The position numbers and the translations under genes are program-made. This document shows, piece after piece, positions 1-6,886 of a DNA stretch of 31,465 nucleotides (its first letter is position 1; every line of letters starts with the position of its first letter). This stretch comes from an uncultured Opitutales bacterium (GTDB lineage: Bacteria; Verrucomicrobiota; Verrucomicrobiia; Opitutales; Intestinicryptomonadaceae). The stretch spans positions 1-31,465 of the forward strand of contig URAJ01000026.1 in NCBI GenBank assembly GCA_900545715.1, read 5' to 3'. Under the pieces are notes generated by a model. It saw nothing but the letters and a program-made list of their open reading frames with translations. It did not search any database and was not told the DNA's origin.

Positions 1-73
1 TTTAAAATTATAATTTTAATATGGATATCGTTAATAGTTAGCTTGTTGGAAGAAACGTAGAAAATATTGAAAA

Positions 74-871
74 TTAGCGGGGCATAAAGTATCTGAAAAA
101 TAATTTGCAGTATTTATCTTTGCCTATAACAGAGAAAGTGCAGTCGTAAGGGATAACGCCGAGTTCTGTTGTGGCTTTGGCGTTGCCCCACTCCTTTTTG
201 CGTCGAATGTTTTTTGCCTTGCCGATAGCTTTCATCATGGCGGAGGAATATGCGCGTTCATAATCGCGCCCAAAGCCCGTTGCCATTTCGGACTCCATGT
301 ACCAGTTTTCCGGTATCTGGTCGCTAAAATTTATACGAACAGCGCAAATATATTTGCTTGAAGAATCTGTGTAAAAAACAGAGTCTTTTACCAGAAATTT
401 ACCCTTGCCTCCGACGAGTCTCCTTGCGCTGTCTAGGGCGGCGTTTTCCGCGCTTTCGGCGTCGCGCCCCCATGCGACTACGCGCGCATCTACGACATGT
501 TTGCGCAATTTTACAGGTTTTGTTTTCTTTTTATTTTTGTCGTTTAGTTCTTTCATCCTTTCGGAGAAAGACTTAACGCTTCGCACAAGCTTTGACTTAT
601 CGGGGGTGGGGATTTTTGATTTATCCGGTTCAACTATTTTTGTTTCGCCGACAGACGCAGGTGGTTCCGGAATTTTTAATTCCGTTGCGGGCGGAGTCTT
701 TTTAGGGGCGGCAGCGGCTTTTTTTGCGGCGGCAGCGGCGCCTTTTGCAGGAGCTTTTGCCGGAGTTGCGGCGTTTGTAGCGGGGAGGGCTGCAAACGCA
801 AAAAATGCAGCAAAAATTGCAGCGTATGCGCATTTGCGCAAAAATAAAATATTCCAAGACAAAGCTTGCAT
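74..871 (-). CDS. Secreted protein with two LPP20/FlgT_N-like modules
   Basis: A 265-aa protein of unknown function. The N-terminus is a hydrophobic signal or anchor segment (about residues 12-33) ending in an ALPATNA-type cleavage region. Residues 35-125 are a low-complexity Ala/Lys/Pro linker, which suggests an extended periplasmic tether. The C-terminal half appears to hold two related modules: residues 131-182 (AWGRDAESAENAALDSA) and 196-262 (GFGRDYERAYSSAMMKA). Both have a G-R-D-x-E-x-A helix with Ala every third or fourth residue, followed by beta-rich sequence. That pattern resembles the LPP20/FlgT N-terminal fold, which is inference by eye and not a family match. The start at 871 is supported by a strong GGGGGAGAG ribosome site about 7 nt upstream and a plausible promoter. 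It is a single-gene unit, divergent from the ribbon-helix-helix gene. Confidence 0.8.
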   Translation of the reverse strand: MQALSWNILFLRKCAYAAIFAAFFAFAALPATNAATPAKAPAKGAAAAAKKAAAAPKKTPPATELKIPEPPASVGETKIVEPDKSKIPTPDKSKLVRSVKSFSERMKELNDKNKKKTKPVKLRKHVVDARVVAWGRDAESAENAALDSARRLVGGKGKFLVKDSVFYTDSSSKYICAVRINFSDQIPENWYMESEMATGFGRDYERAYSSAMMKAIGKAKNIRRKKEWGNAKATTELGVIPYDCTFSVIGKDKYCKLFFRYFMPR

Positions 872-894
872 TTAAATTACTCTCCCCCTTTGTC

Positions 895-925
895 CTATTA
901 ACTAACATTTTTTTGTGAAAGTCAA
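895..925 (-). promoter_or_regulatory. Putative sigma70-type promoter of the 265-aa secreted protein gene
   Basis: Read on the minus strand, TTGACT (925-920) is followed after 18-19 nt by TTAATA/TAATAG (about 901-895). Transcription would start near 888, leaving a short leader that contains the GGGGGAGAG ribosome site. The -35 is near consensus and the -10 is weaker. Confidence 0.45.
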
Positions 926-943
926 CCGTTTATTTTTTTATTT

Positions 944-958
944 GGTAAATTATTTACC
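944..958. promoter_or_regulatory. Perfect 7-1-7 palindrome, possible operator
   Basis: GGTAAAT-T-ATTTACC is a perfect inverted repeat centred about 29 bp upstream of the -35 of the minus-strand gene. It lies in the divergent region shared with the ribbon-helix-helix gene. The position and symmetry fit a regulator binding site, but the cognate protein is unknown. Short AT-rich palindromes also arise by chance. Confidence 0.35.
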
Positions 959-1239
959 GATTCATATACCTAAAATATGGGTTGCCGACATGTGCTTTAA
1001 ATTTGAATAAAAATGCTAAATTATTAGTTTAAGTTTTTTTTAAAGTTCCGATTTCCTTTGTAAAAGTATTAAAAATAATATGAATGTGGAAGCTTTAATA
1101 TATTGTAATTCTTTTTTGCAATATTATTATATTTCTGAAAAAACTCCACATTTTCACAAAAAATTACTTGACTATAAATTTTATGTTAGCAATCTCTTAT
1201 TAATTTTTAAAAAATTTCTATTGGCGGATAATGTGAGGT

Positions 1240-1268
1240 TTGAAAATTTATTTCTATCTTGTTTTATA
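1240..1268 (+). promoter_or_regulatory. Putative promoter of the ribbon-helix-helix gene
   Basis: TTGAAA (1240-1245), a 17-nt spacer and TTTATA (1263-1268) predict a start near 1275 and a leader of about 50 nt. That leader contains an AGGAGGAG stretch at about 1282-1289 with no start codon at proper spacing. The working ribosome site appears to be AAGGAAAC just before the ATG at 1325. Confidence 0.4.
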
Positions 1269-1324
1269 TTGTCCGACCGATAGGAGGAGTCAATTATCTA
1301 ACCAATAAAAAAGGAAACAATAGT

Positions 1325-1522
1325 ATGGCACGTAAAAAAGGATCCGGGAAAACGATCGGAATGACGCAAATATCAATAAGTTTGCCCCAGACGTTAGTCG
1401 AACAAATTGATAAAATGGCAGAAAGCGATAATCGCAACCGCTCGAATTTTATCGCGAATACGCTCCAAAACCTCGCCCGCGAGTTTGCGAATGTAGCGGA
1501 ACCTAAAAAAACTATAAAATAG
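1325..1522 (+). CDS. Orphan CopG/Arc-type ribbon-helix-helix DNA-binding protein
   Basis: A 65-aa protein with a basic N-terminal tail (ARKKGSGK). A beta-strand MTQISISLP is followed by two helices (LVEQIDKMAESDN and RSNFIANTLQNLAREF), the classic ribbon-helix-helix layout. Family members bind DNA as dimers through the paired beta-strands and usually repress transcription. An in-frame upstream ATG at 1259 exists, but the start at 1325 has an AAGGAAAC ribosome site at good spacing, and the extra 22 residues look non-coding. No toxin gene or other partner lies next to it, so it is probably a stand-alone regulator and not a toxin-antitoxin antitoxin. It is closed by its own terminator. Confidence 0.85.
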   Translation: MARKKGSGKTIGMTQISISLPQTLVEQIDKMAESDNRNRSNFIANTLQNLAREFANVAEPKKTIK

Positions 1523-1548
1523 GTCATATTTATCGCTTCTTATTTCAG

Positions 1549-1581
1549 AACCGCCATATTTTATGGCGGTTTTGTTTTTTT
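1549..1581 (+). terminator. Intrinsic terminator after the ribbon-helix-helix gene
   Basis: AACCGCCAT (1549-1557) pairs perfectly with ATGGCGGTT (1563-1571) around a 5-nt AT loop, followed by a T-rich run (TTTTGTTTTTTT). Confidence 0.9.
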
Positions 1582-1928
1582 AGAGAAGGTTTTTTACGTT
1601 AAATAAATTTTTGTCAGCCGGCGGGGTTTTTTGTCAGCCAGTGGGTGTTTCGTTTGAGAATTTTTTCGATTTTTTGTCAGTGTGTCTGTTCCATTGCAAA
1701 TTTTTAGGAGGTTTCAATCGTTTGTACCGCCCTCTATGGGGTATTTAAAATTTTTAGGATGCCCAAATCGCCATTTTTTCTCTAATATTATAAATATACC
1801 GCAATTTTTGCCATTTAGAAAAAACAATGGGGGAACGGTGTATTTTACTATTGCTTATATGAATGTTGGGAATTTTTTTCTTGCATAAGAAATCTGAGAC
1901 GGGTTTAATTCAAATTTTAATAACTATT
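1582..1928. other. AT-rich gene-free leader upstream of yajC with short direct repeats
   Basis: I see no credible gene. The 10-mer TTTTTGTCAG occurs three times (about 1609-1616, 1629-1636 and 1671-1680, each within a longer T run). The 12-mer AAATTTTTAGGA occurs twice exactly 50 bp apart (from 1698 and 1748), each copy followed about 6 nt later by an (A/C)AATCG-like ending. These may be leader or regulatory repeats or simple AT-rich drift. The 68-aa frame at 1682-1888 has no family features. Confidence 0.5.
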
Positions 1929-2279
1929 ATGCTTATGGATTACATATCGACTATTTTCGCACAAGCTGCCGCCGCTCCCGCAGAAGCTCCGCAGGGAGGC
2001 GGAACATCAATGCTTCTGTTTATAGTGCTAATGTTTGCGGCAATGTATTTTCTAATGATTGCCCCGCAGCGCAAAAAACAAAAGGCGCATGCAAAAATGA
2101 TTTCCGAGCTGAAAACTGGCGACGAGGTCATGACTATTGGAGGAGCTTGCGGCACCATAGCAAACGTCAAGGAAAAGACTTTTGTTGTGAAGTTTGCGGA
2201 CGGCGTTAAGATAGAGTTTATAAAGTCCGCAATATCTGAAAAAGTATCCGGGGATTCCGACAATTCCCAAAAGAAATAA
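1929..2279 (+). CDS. yajC: Preprotein translocase subunit YajC
   Basis: A 116-aa protein with the YajC layout. A short periplasmic N-terminus rich in Ala/Pro/Gly leads to a single membrane helix (about residues 28-45, LLFIVLMFAAMYFLMIAP). The signature PQRKKQKAHAKM follows, then a small beta-domain with LKTGDEVMTIGGACGTI. YajC is the small inner-membrane partner of SecDF in the Sec holotranslocon, and secDF follows directly (67-nt gap). The start is uncertain: ATG codons at 1929 and 1935 are both possible and neither has a clear ribosome site. The frame is open back to 1863 but the extra residues look non-coding. Confidence 0.93.
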   Translation: MLMDYISTIFAQAAAAPAEAPQGGGTSMLLFIVLMFAAMYFLMIAPQRKKQKAHAKMISELKTGDEVMTIGGACGTIANVKEKTFVVKFADGVKIEFIKSAISEKVSGDSDNSQKK

Positions 2280-2289
2280 TTGATTTAAT

Positions 2290-2314
2290 GCGCGCCGCGA
2301 TTCGAGCGTCGCGC
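2290..2314 (+). promoter_or_regulatory. GC-rich stem-loop between yajC and secDF
   Basis: GCGCG-C-CGC (2290-2298) faces GCG-T-CGCGC (2306-2314) with one mismatch and a 7-nt loop, followed by CTTTGTTTATTTATA. It may be a leaky terminator or an mRNA-processing or stabilising hairpin that sets the yajC:secDF ratio. The imperfect U-run makes full termination unlikely. Confidence 0.4.
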
Positions 2315-2346
2315 CTTTGTTTATTTATATAATAGTAAGGAAAAAT

Positions 2347-4938
2347 ATGTCCGCAATCAACCGTAGCATCTTGTGGAAACTCATAATAACGGCCCTCGTC
2401 GTAATTTGGGCGGTATCGGCTATGATACCGTTCTCGGATACGCCGTTTGAAACATATATACAAACCCGCGCGACGGCGAACCAAGAAGAATTCGCGAAAA
2501 TTCTTAAAGCCGCCGAAGCCCGCGTTGACAAACTTGCCGCCAAAAACGACAAATCTAAGTCGCCGACCCTCTATATCGCACTCCGCGACTACGCCGACGC
2601 CGAAAATATCGACCTTTACAAATATTTTCCGGACGTCAACGTATCCGACATTCTCAACCTAAAAAAGCGCAACGACATATTGTTGAAAGAGCTTTACCGC
2701 CAGAGCAAGGGAATGCTCAAAAAGGGACTCGACTTGCAGGGCGGCGTGTCGTTCACGCTCGAAATCGACGATTCCAATTTGGATAAAGACCAGTACTCGC
2801 GCGAAGGGCAACTCAAAGACGTCCTGTCGGTCATGAACAACCGCGTAAACGGCTTGGGCGTCACTGAGCCCACTATCCGCATAATGGGTTCGAAAGCAGT
2901 AGAGGTCCAGATGCCCGGCGTCTCGCTGAAAGACAACCCCGAGGCGATTGAGGAGCTCTCGAGGCCTGCGAAGCTCGAATTCCGCCTCGTGCACCGCACT
3001 GCGCGGCCGTCCTCGGCTAAGCCGCCAATTTCGGAAATCCCGTTTGGCTATGAAGTGATGATTATGGAGACAGAGCGCAATGGCAAGCTCGTCGAAGAAC
3101 CCATGTACGTCAAGCGCATACCCGAGGCAAACGGCGACATAATAAGCCGCGCCTACCCCACTATGGAGGACGCAAATAAATTCTCCGTCGGAATGGAGTT
3201 CACCTCCGAGGGCGCAAAAGTATTTGAACGCATTACGCGCTCTATTTTGGAGGAGGACAACCGCACGGGAACAAAGCAGCCTTTGGCGATAGTGCTCGAC
3301 GGGCGCCTAATGAGCGCGCCGAATATTGTAAGCGTCATTAAGGACAGAGGCTCGATTACCGGCAATTTTACGCGCCGCGAAGCTATCGAGCTTGCAAACG
3401 CCCTCAACAATCCCCTTGCTGTCGGGCTGAAGCGCACTTCTCTAAACGAAGTCGGGCCGTCGCTTGCAGATACGGCGAGGGAAAGCTCAATGGTTGCTGC
3501 CGGAATCGGCTTTGCGGCGACTATTTTATTTATGCTTTTCTTCTACCGCGGAATGGGGTTGATTGCGGTTTTCTCCGTAATAGTGAACCTTGTTATTATC
3601 GTCGGAGTGCTCGCGAGCTTTAAGGCGACAATGACGCTTCCTGGCATTGCGGCTCTTGTGCTAACCATAGGCATGGCGGTTGACTCGAACATACTTGTGT
3701 TCGAGCGCATGCGCGAAGAAACATTGCGCGGCAAAAATCTGTGGGCGTCACTGGCAGCCGGCTACGACAAAGCCTTTTCGACCATTGTTGACGCCAACCT
3801 CACGACTTTGATTTCAGCGGGAGCCCTCTGGGCGTTCGGCACAGGCCCTGTAAAGGGATTCGGCCTTACGCTTGCGATAGGTATTTTTACGACACTCTTC
3901 TGCTGCCTGATTCTAAGCCGCGCGCTGCTTGAGTTGTCCATAAAAAACAATATCATCAAAAAGGCTCTTTCTAAGGGCCTGATATCCGGCGACGCCAATT
4001 TCCCCTTCCTAAAATATGCAAAGGCGTCCTTTATAATATCGTGGACGGTTGTCATAATTGGCGTAGCGGTTCTAATAAGCCGCGGGGACAAAACGCTTAG
4101 TATCGACTTTACGGGCGGCGACATTGTTGCCGTATCGTTTAATCCCGACAAAAAGATACCAATAGAAAACATAACAGCTCTCAGCACCTCCACTTCCGAC
4201 GAGGGAATAGGGGAAATCCAAGCCTCCTACCAAACGGATTTGGCGACGCGTTCGGAAAATCTCGTATTGCAAGTTGAAAGCGAAAAGGGGCAGAAGGTTT
4301 TCGATTTGCTCGCGCAAAAATTCCCAGATGCGGGGCTGAAATTGGTTAGCCAGCAGAGCATCGGCGCGTCGGTTAGCGGCGACATCACCCGCGATGCGTT
4401 TATCGCCGTTGCCCTCTCTCTGCTATTGATACTTGCGTATGTTGCGTTCAGATTTGAGTTGAGCTACGGTATCGGCGCTATTATCGCGACTTTCCACGAC
4501 GTTGTAGTTACGATAGGCCTGTATGCGATATTTGGGCTTTTCGGAATCGGCTCTGGGCAGTTCTCGGCGCCTATGGTTGCCGCCATACTTATGGTCATGG
4601 GATACTCGATCAACGACAAGATAGTTGTGTTCGACCGCATTCGCGAAGAGTTGAAGTTAAAGCCCACAATGTCGCTCAAAGACATCATCAACTATTCAAT
4701 CAACAAGACGATGTCGAGAACTATACTCACAAGCTTAAGCACATTCTTTGCGGCTGCCGCGCTATTCCTTTTCGGAACCGGAATTATCGTGGACTTCTCG
4801 CTCGTGTTTATGCTTGGTATAGTTGCGGGAACGTTCTCTTCGGTGTTTATTGCAAGCCCCGTGTTCTATTGGTGGAACAAGGGCAACCGCGACCGCGTGG
4901 AGAAGGACGAACCTCTCCCGGAACGCTCATGGGAATAG
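2347..4938 (+). CDS. secDF: Fused protein-export membrane protein SecD-SecF
   Basis: An 863-aa fusion of SecD and SecF, the proton-driven RND-type pair that assists SecYEG export from the periplasmic side. The SecD half begins with a membrane helix (about residues 9-28) and the signature GLDLQGG (127-133), then the large P1 periplasmic domain and a helix bundle with TIGMAVDSNILVFERMREE (Asp446 region). SecF follows with the signature SIDFTGGD (about 585-591) and the matching helix motif MGYSINDKIVVFDRIREE near residue 756. The ATG at 2347 is preceded by TAAGGAA at good spacing. An in-frame upstream ATG at 2317 falls within the intergenic region. Expression is probably shared with yajC. The SecD and SecF halves are continuous with no sign of frameshift. 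Confidence 0.98.
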   Translation: MSAINRSILWKLIITALVVIWAVSAMIPFSDTPFETYIQTRATANQEEFAKILKAAEARVDKLAAKNDKSKSPTLYIALRDYADAENIDLYKYFPDVNVSDILNLKKRNDILLKELYRQSKGMLKKGLDLQGGVSFTLEIDDSNLDKDQYSREGQLKDVLSVMNNRVNGLGVTEPTIRIMGSKAVEVQMPGVSLKDNPEAIEELSRPAKLEFRLVHRTARPSSAKPPISEIPFGYEVMIMETERNGKLVEEPMYVKRIPEANGDIISRAYPTMEDANKFSVGMEFTSEGAKVFERITRSILEEDNRTGTKQPLAIVLDGRLMSAPNIVSVIKDRGSITGNFTRREAIELANALNNPLAVGLKRTSLNEVGPSLADTARESSMVAAGIGFAATILFMLFFYRGMGLIAVFSVIVNLVIIVGVLASFKATMTLPGIAALVLTIGMAVDSNILVFERMREETLRGKNLWASLAAGYDKAFSTIVDANLTTLISAGALWAFGTGPVKGFGLTLAIGIFTTLFCCLILSRALLELSIKNNIIKKALSKGLISGDANFPFLKYAKASFIISWTVVIIGVAVLISRGDKTLSIDFTGGDIVAVSFNPDKKIPIENITALSTSTSDEGIGEIQASYQTDLATRSENLVLQVESEKGQKVFDLLAQKFPDAGLKLVSQQSIGASVSGDITRDAFIAVALSLLLILAYVAFRFELSYGIGAIIATFHDVVVTIGLYAIFGLFGIGSGQFSAPMVAAILMVMGYSINDKIVVFDRIREELKLKPTMSLKDIINYSINKTMSRTILTSLSTFFAAAALFLFGTGIIVDFSLVFMLGIVAGTFSSVFIASPVFYWWNKGNRDRVEKDEPLPERSWE

Positions 4939-4970
4939 CCAATCTATTGCGAATAACGGCCAAAAATAAT

Positions 4971-5006
4971 GCGAAGCGCACGAATGAGTGCGCTTCGCTT
5001 TTTTTT
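4971..5006 (+). terminator. Strong intrinsic terminator of the yajC-secDF unit
   Basis: GCGAAGCGCAC (4971-4981) pairs over 11 perfect base pairs with GTGCGCTTCGC (4988-4998) around GAATGA, followed by eight T residues. Confidence 0.95.
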
Positions 5007-5639
5007 AGATAATTTTGCAAAAAAATTAGAAGATTTTCATTACACCGCAATGCATTCTGGCATAGTTTTAAGGATTTAATTTTACGGTATGTTATTTTTA
5101 TTCGTAAAATTCGGTTCATTTAGCGGGCGATTCGGCTTTCAATTTAGTTTTTGCAGTCAATATGGCTTGCTGTGTTTTTTTATGAAAATTTTTATCCGAT
5201 TGCGCGAAAATTTGAAGAAAACGGTTTTTAATAAAATACCTGAGAAAATTTAAACTTTTATTTTAAGGTTGCCTAAGTTGCAGCGGAAGTTTTGCAGCTT
5301 TATTGCTAAGAGTCTTTGCGATAAAAAAAGGCTTCCAATTAAACCCGCAATAAAAAGCACTCACAATATTTGTATAAATATTTTATAGTATGCGTTTGCC
5401 TATGCATGTTGCAATCGGCGCATATGTTTAACGTAAGCGTTATGAATTGTCCGTAGGTATCTGCATGCGGTAGGCGGGGTAAAATAATCCGTGCCAACAT
5501 AGGGAAGGTATTATACTTTTTTACCCTGCGAATTGTGCAACTTTTAAATTTCTCTATTTTATGCAAGTATCTCGTTACTACTCTGCATTTATGCGAATTT
5601 TTTAGAAATCTCATCCGACACCGTGCATACTAATAGCAT
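5007..5639. other. AT-rich gene-free stretch
   Basis: I see no gene or clear element here. Open frames are short and compositionally biased. The longest, on the minus strand at 5339-5614, has no ribosome site and no recognisable family. The stretch could hold a decayed gene or upstream regulatory DNA, but I cannot support either. Confidence 0.5.
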
Positions 5640-5668
5640 TTGAAAACGAAAAATAGGCGTGGTAATAG
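5640..5668 (+). promoter_or_regulatory. Putative promoter of a candidate small RNA
   Basis: TTGAAA (5640-5645), exactly 17 nt and TAATAG (5663-5668) predict a start near 5675. No coding sequence follows, but a strong terminator lies about 125-160 nt downstream. Confidence 0.45.
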
Positions 5669-5674
5669 AAGCTA

Positions 5675-5833
5675 CATATAACCCGCGCGGGCTAATTATT
5701 TCTGAAAGCAGGGTTTTTTGTAGTTGCGCAAACCCCCTCGGTCGTATTTTTGAAATAGCAGAAATTCTCGCGAGTTACATACAATTCCTGCGGAATAAAA
5801 AAGCACAACTACATTTTGTAGCTGTGCTTTTTT
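5675..5833 (+). ncRNA. Candidate small RNA or attenuator of about 160 nt
   Basis: The segment runs from the predicted start after the 5640-5668 promoter to the terminator at 5797-5833. It has no coding potential. It holds three perfect CG-core palindromes: CCCGCGCGGG (5682-5691), TTGCGCAA (5724-5731) and CTCGCGAG (5767-5774). GGGTTT (5711-5716) can pair with AAACCC (5730-5735). TGTAGTTG (5719-5726) is perfectly complementary to CAACTACA (5806-5813), the left arm of the terminator, whereas the terminator's own right arm (TGTAGCTG) has one mismatch there. That is antiterminator logic. It does not resemble tmRNA, SRP RNA or RNase P RNA by their hallmark sequences. No plus-strand gene lies within 1 kb downstream, so a stand-alone RNA is as likely as a leader. 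This is inference only. Confidence 0.35.
5797..5833. terminator. Bidirectional intrinsic terminator
   Basis: AAAAAAGCACAACTACA (5797-5813) pairs with TGTAGCTGTGCTTTTTT (5817-5833), with one A:C mismatch and a tiny loop. An A-run on the left and a T-run on the right allow it to work both ways. On the plus strand it would end the candidate small RNA. On the minus strand it is the first terminator after the LysM gene, giving that mRNA a 3' tail of about 330 nt containing the tandem repeats. Confidence 0.85.
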
Positions 5834-5940
5834 TATTGTGCAAACTCCGTACAGGCAGATTAGTTTGCATTGCAAAGATAGGCGGCGTAGGCAAAGTACA
5901 GTTGCGTCTAAGCAAGTGCATGCTTGTTTCTGCGGTGGCC

Positions 5941-6158
5941 TACATGCGTCTAACTCCATTCATGCGTATATCTGCAAATTGCAGAGACCTATATGCGTCC
6001 AACCCTTGAGGGGATCGTCTCTGAATAGCAGAGGTGTTGTCGATATGCGCCCAACCCCCGTGCATGCTTGCCTTTGCAAATTACAGAGATCTATATGCGC
6101 CCAATCCTTGAGGGGATTGTCTCTGAATAGCACAGGGGTTGTCGATATGCGCCCAACC
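5941..6158. repeat. 84-bp element in two copies at 102-bp period, with a motif recurring about every 51 bp
   Basis: Copy 1 is 5973-6056 and copy 2 is 6075-6158. They differ at 7 of 84 positions (about 92% identity) and the offset is exactly 102. Each copy carries a CAGAGAC/T ... GTCTCTG inverted repeat (copy 1: 5982-5988 with 6017-6023) enclosing CC-TTGA-GG. The motif ATATGCG(T/C)CCAA(C/T)C recurs near 5991, 6043, 6093 and 6145, with a degenerate ACATGCGTCTAAC at 5942, so the true spacing is 50-52 bp. GTGCATGCTTG recurs at 5916 and 6060. The unit length is a multiple of 3, so reading frames persist across it, but 5 of the 7 differences are non-synonymous in the only long frame, which argues against coding. 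It lies just downstream of the LysM stop codon and matches no repeat family I know. Confidence 0.9.
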
Positions 6159-6162
6159 GCTG

Positions 6163-6771
6163 TTATTGGGGAATTACGACTTTCTGGCCTATCATTAGTT
6201 GGGTGGGGCGCAAATCGGGATTGGCGCGAATGAGGGCGTCGACTGTCGTTTTGTATTTAATGGCAATCTTCGCAAAGGTATCGCCGCTTTGAATGATGTG
6301 GGTTTTTTCGCCGCCTGTTGAGGCCTGGGTTTGCTGGGCGTCGGATTGTGCTCCCTGGGCAGTCTGGGCAGATTGCGAGCTTGCGCGGGACGGCGCGGGG
6401 CGGCTTGCCAATTTTTCTACGGCTTTGTTTAAGTCGTTAATTGCCTCCCTATTTTTTGCAATCATGGAATTCAGCTTTATGACTACATCGTTGGTTTGTT
6501 TAGCAAGCTTTTCCACGCGGTTGCCGTCGCCGGATTTCATATCTTCGATTTGCAGCGCGAGGGCGTCGGTTCTGTCGCTGAGTTTTTTTATTTCAAGTGA
6601 CAGGGCTGCCGCTTTTTCTATTTTGTCCGACATAGACTCCGATATGTCGCCGGACTTTTTCATGGCGAAAATTCCGAGTACGAGTGCGACCGTGCCAATG
6701 CCAAGGCCCAATATGCCCAAAGCCGGCAAAAGCGCCGGGGTTTTATCTGTTTTTATGATTTCTTCTTCCAT
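6163..6771 (-). CDS. Membrane-anchored coiled-coil LysM-domain protein
   Basis: A 202-aa protein. Residues 12-36 form one membrane helix (LPALGILGLGIGTVALVLGI). Residues 40-125 are a helical, probably coiled-coil stalk with regular Leu/Ile/Val spacing (IEKAAALSLEIKKLSDRTDALALQIEDM). Residues 126-155 are a Ser/Ala/Gln linker. Residues 157-202 are a single C-terminal LysM domain (HIIQSGDTFAKIAIKYKTTVDALIRAN ... IGQKVVIPQ). LysM binds N-acetylglucosamine in peptidoglycan, so the protein probably ties the inner membrane to the cell wall. The exact role is unknown. It is divergent from glnD with 115 bp between them and has no strong ribosome site. Confidence 0.88.
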   Translation of the reverse strand: MEEEIIKTDKTPALLPALGILGLGIGTVALVLGIFAMKKSGDISESMSDKIEKAAALSLEIKKLSDRTDALALQIEDMKSGDGNRVEKLAKQTNDVVIKLNSMIAKNREAINDLNKAVEKLASRPAPSRASSQSAQTAQGAQSDAQQTQASTGGEKTHIIQSGDTFAKIAIKYKTTVDALIRANPDLRPTQLMIGQKVVIPQ

Positions 6772-6790
6772 TTTCGTGCGTTTGGGAAAT

Positions 6791-6820
6791 TTTATCTTTT
6801 TAAGCGGATATTTCTTTCAA
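6791..6820 (-). promoter_or_regulatory. Putative promoter of the LysM gene
   Basis: On the minus strand TTGAAA (6820-6815), 18 nt and GATAAA (6796-6791) predict a start around 6784, about 13 nt before the ATG. Confidence 0.35.
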
Positions 6821-6871
6821 ATTATTTTTAATTTGACAGAATATTCTGCGAATTTCAACAAGATTTGCCGA

Positions 6872-6877
6872 TATAAT
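6872..6877 (+). promoter_or_regulatory. Perfect TATAAT just upstream of glnD
   Basis: TATAAT lies only 9 nt before the glnD ATG. No good -35 sits 17 nt upstream, and a TTGACA at 6833-6838 is too far away (33 nt). If used, transcription would start near 6884 and the mRNA would be almost leaderless, in keeping with the absence of a Shine-Dalgarno sequence. Confidence 0.35.
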
Positions 6878-6886
6878 TTTATAAAT

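Noticed and set aside
1..20. 18-bp AT-only palindrome at the window edge (2-19)
   Set aside because: Pure A/T symmetry at the edge, easily by chance, with no context to judge function.
1080..1283. 67-aa plus-strand frame before the RHH gene
   Set aside because: Phe/Leu/Tyr-rich translation of AT-rich DNA that covers the predicted RHH promoter. No ribosome site.
5339..5614. 91-aa minus-strand frame in the AT-rich gap
   Set aside because: No ribosome site, no recognisable domain, and odd Cys/His/Tyr-rich composition typical of random AT-rich frames.
5941..6158. CRISPR array
   Set aside because: The spacing motif is short and the intervening sequences are themselves repeated, so there are no unique spacers, and no cas genes are present.
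5838..6233. 131-aa plus-strand frame spanning the tandem repeat with in-frame repeat units
   Set aside because: It begins at a GTG directly after a terminator T-run without a ribosome site. Five of seven differences between repeat copies change the residue, and it overlaps the LysM gene antisense.
6833..6877. TTGACA at 6833 as the -35 for the TATAAT at 6872
   Set aside because: The spacer would be 33 nt, far too long for one promoter.
6293..6886. N-terminal extension of glnD by 198 residues
   Set aside because: The extension is antisense to the LysM gene, and the GlnD family begins at the ATG at 6887.
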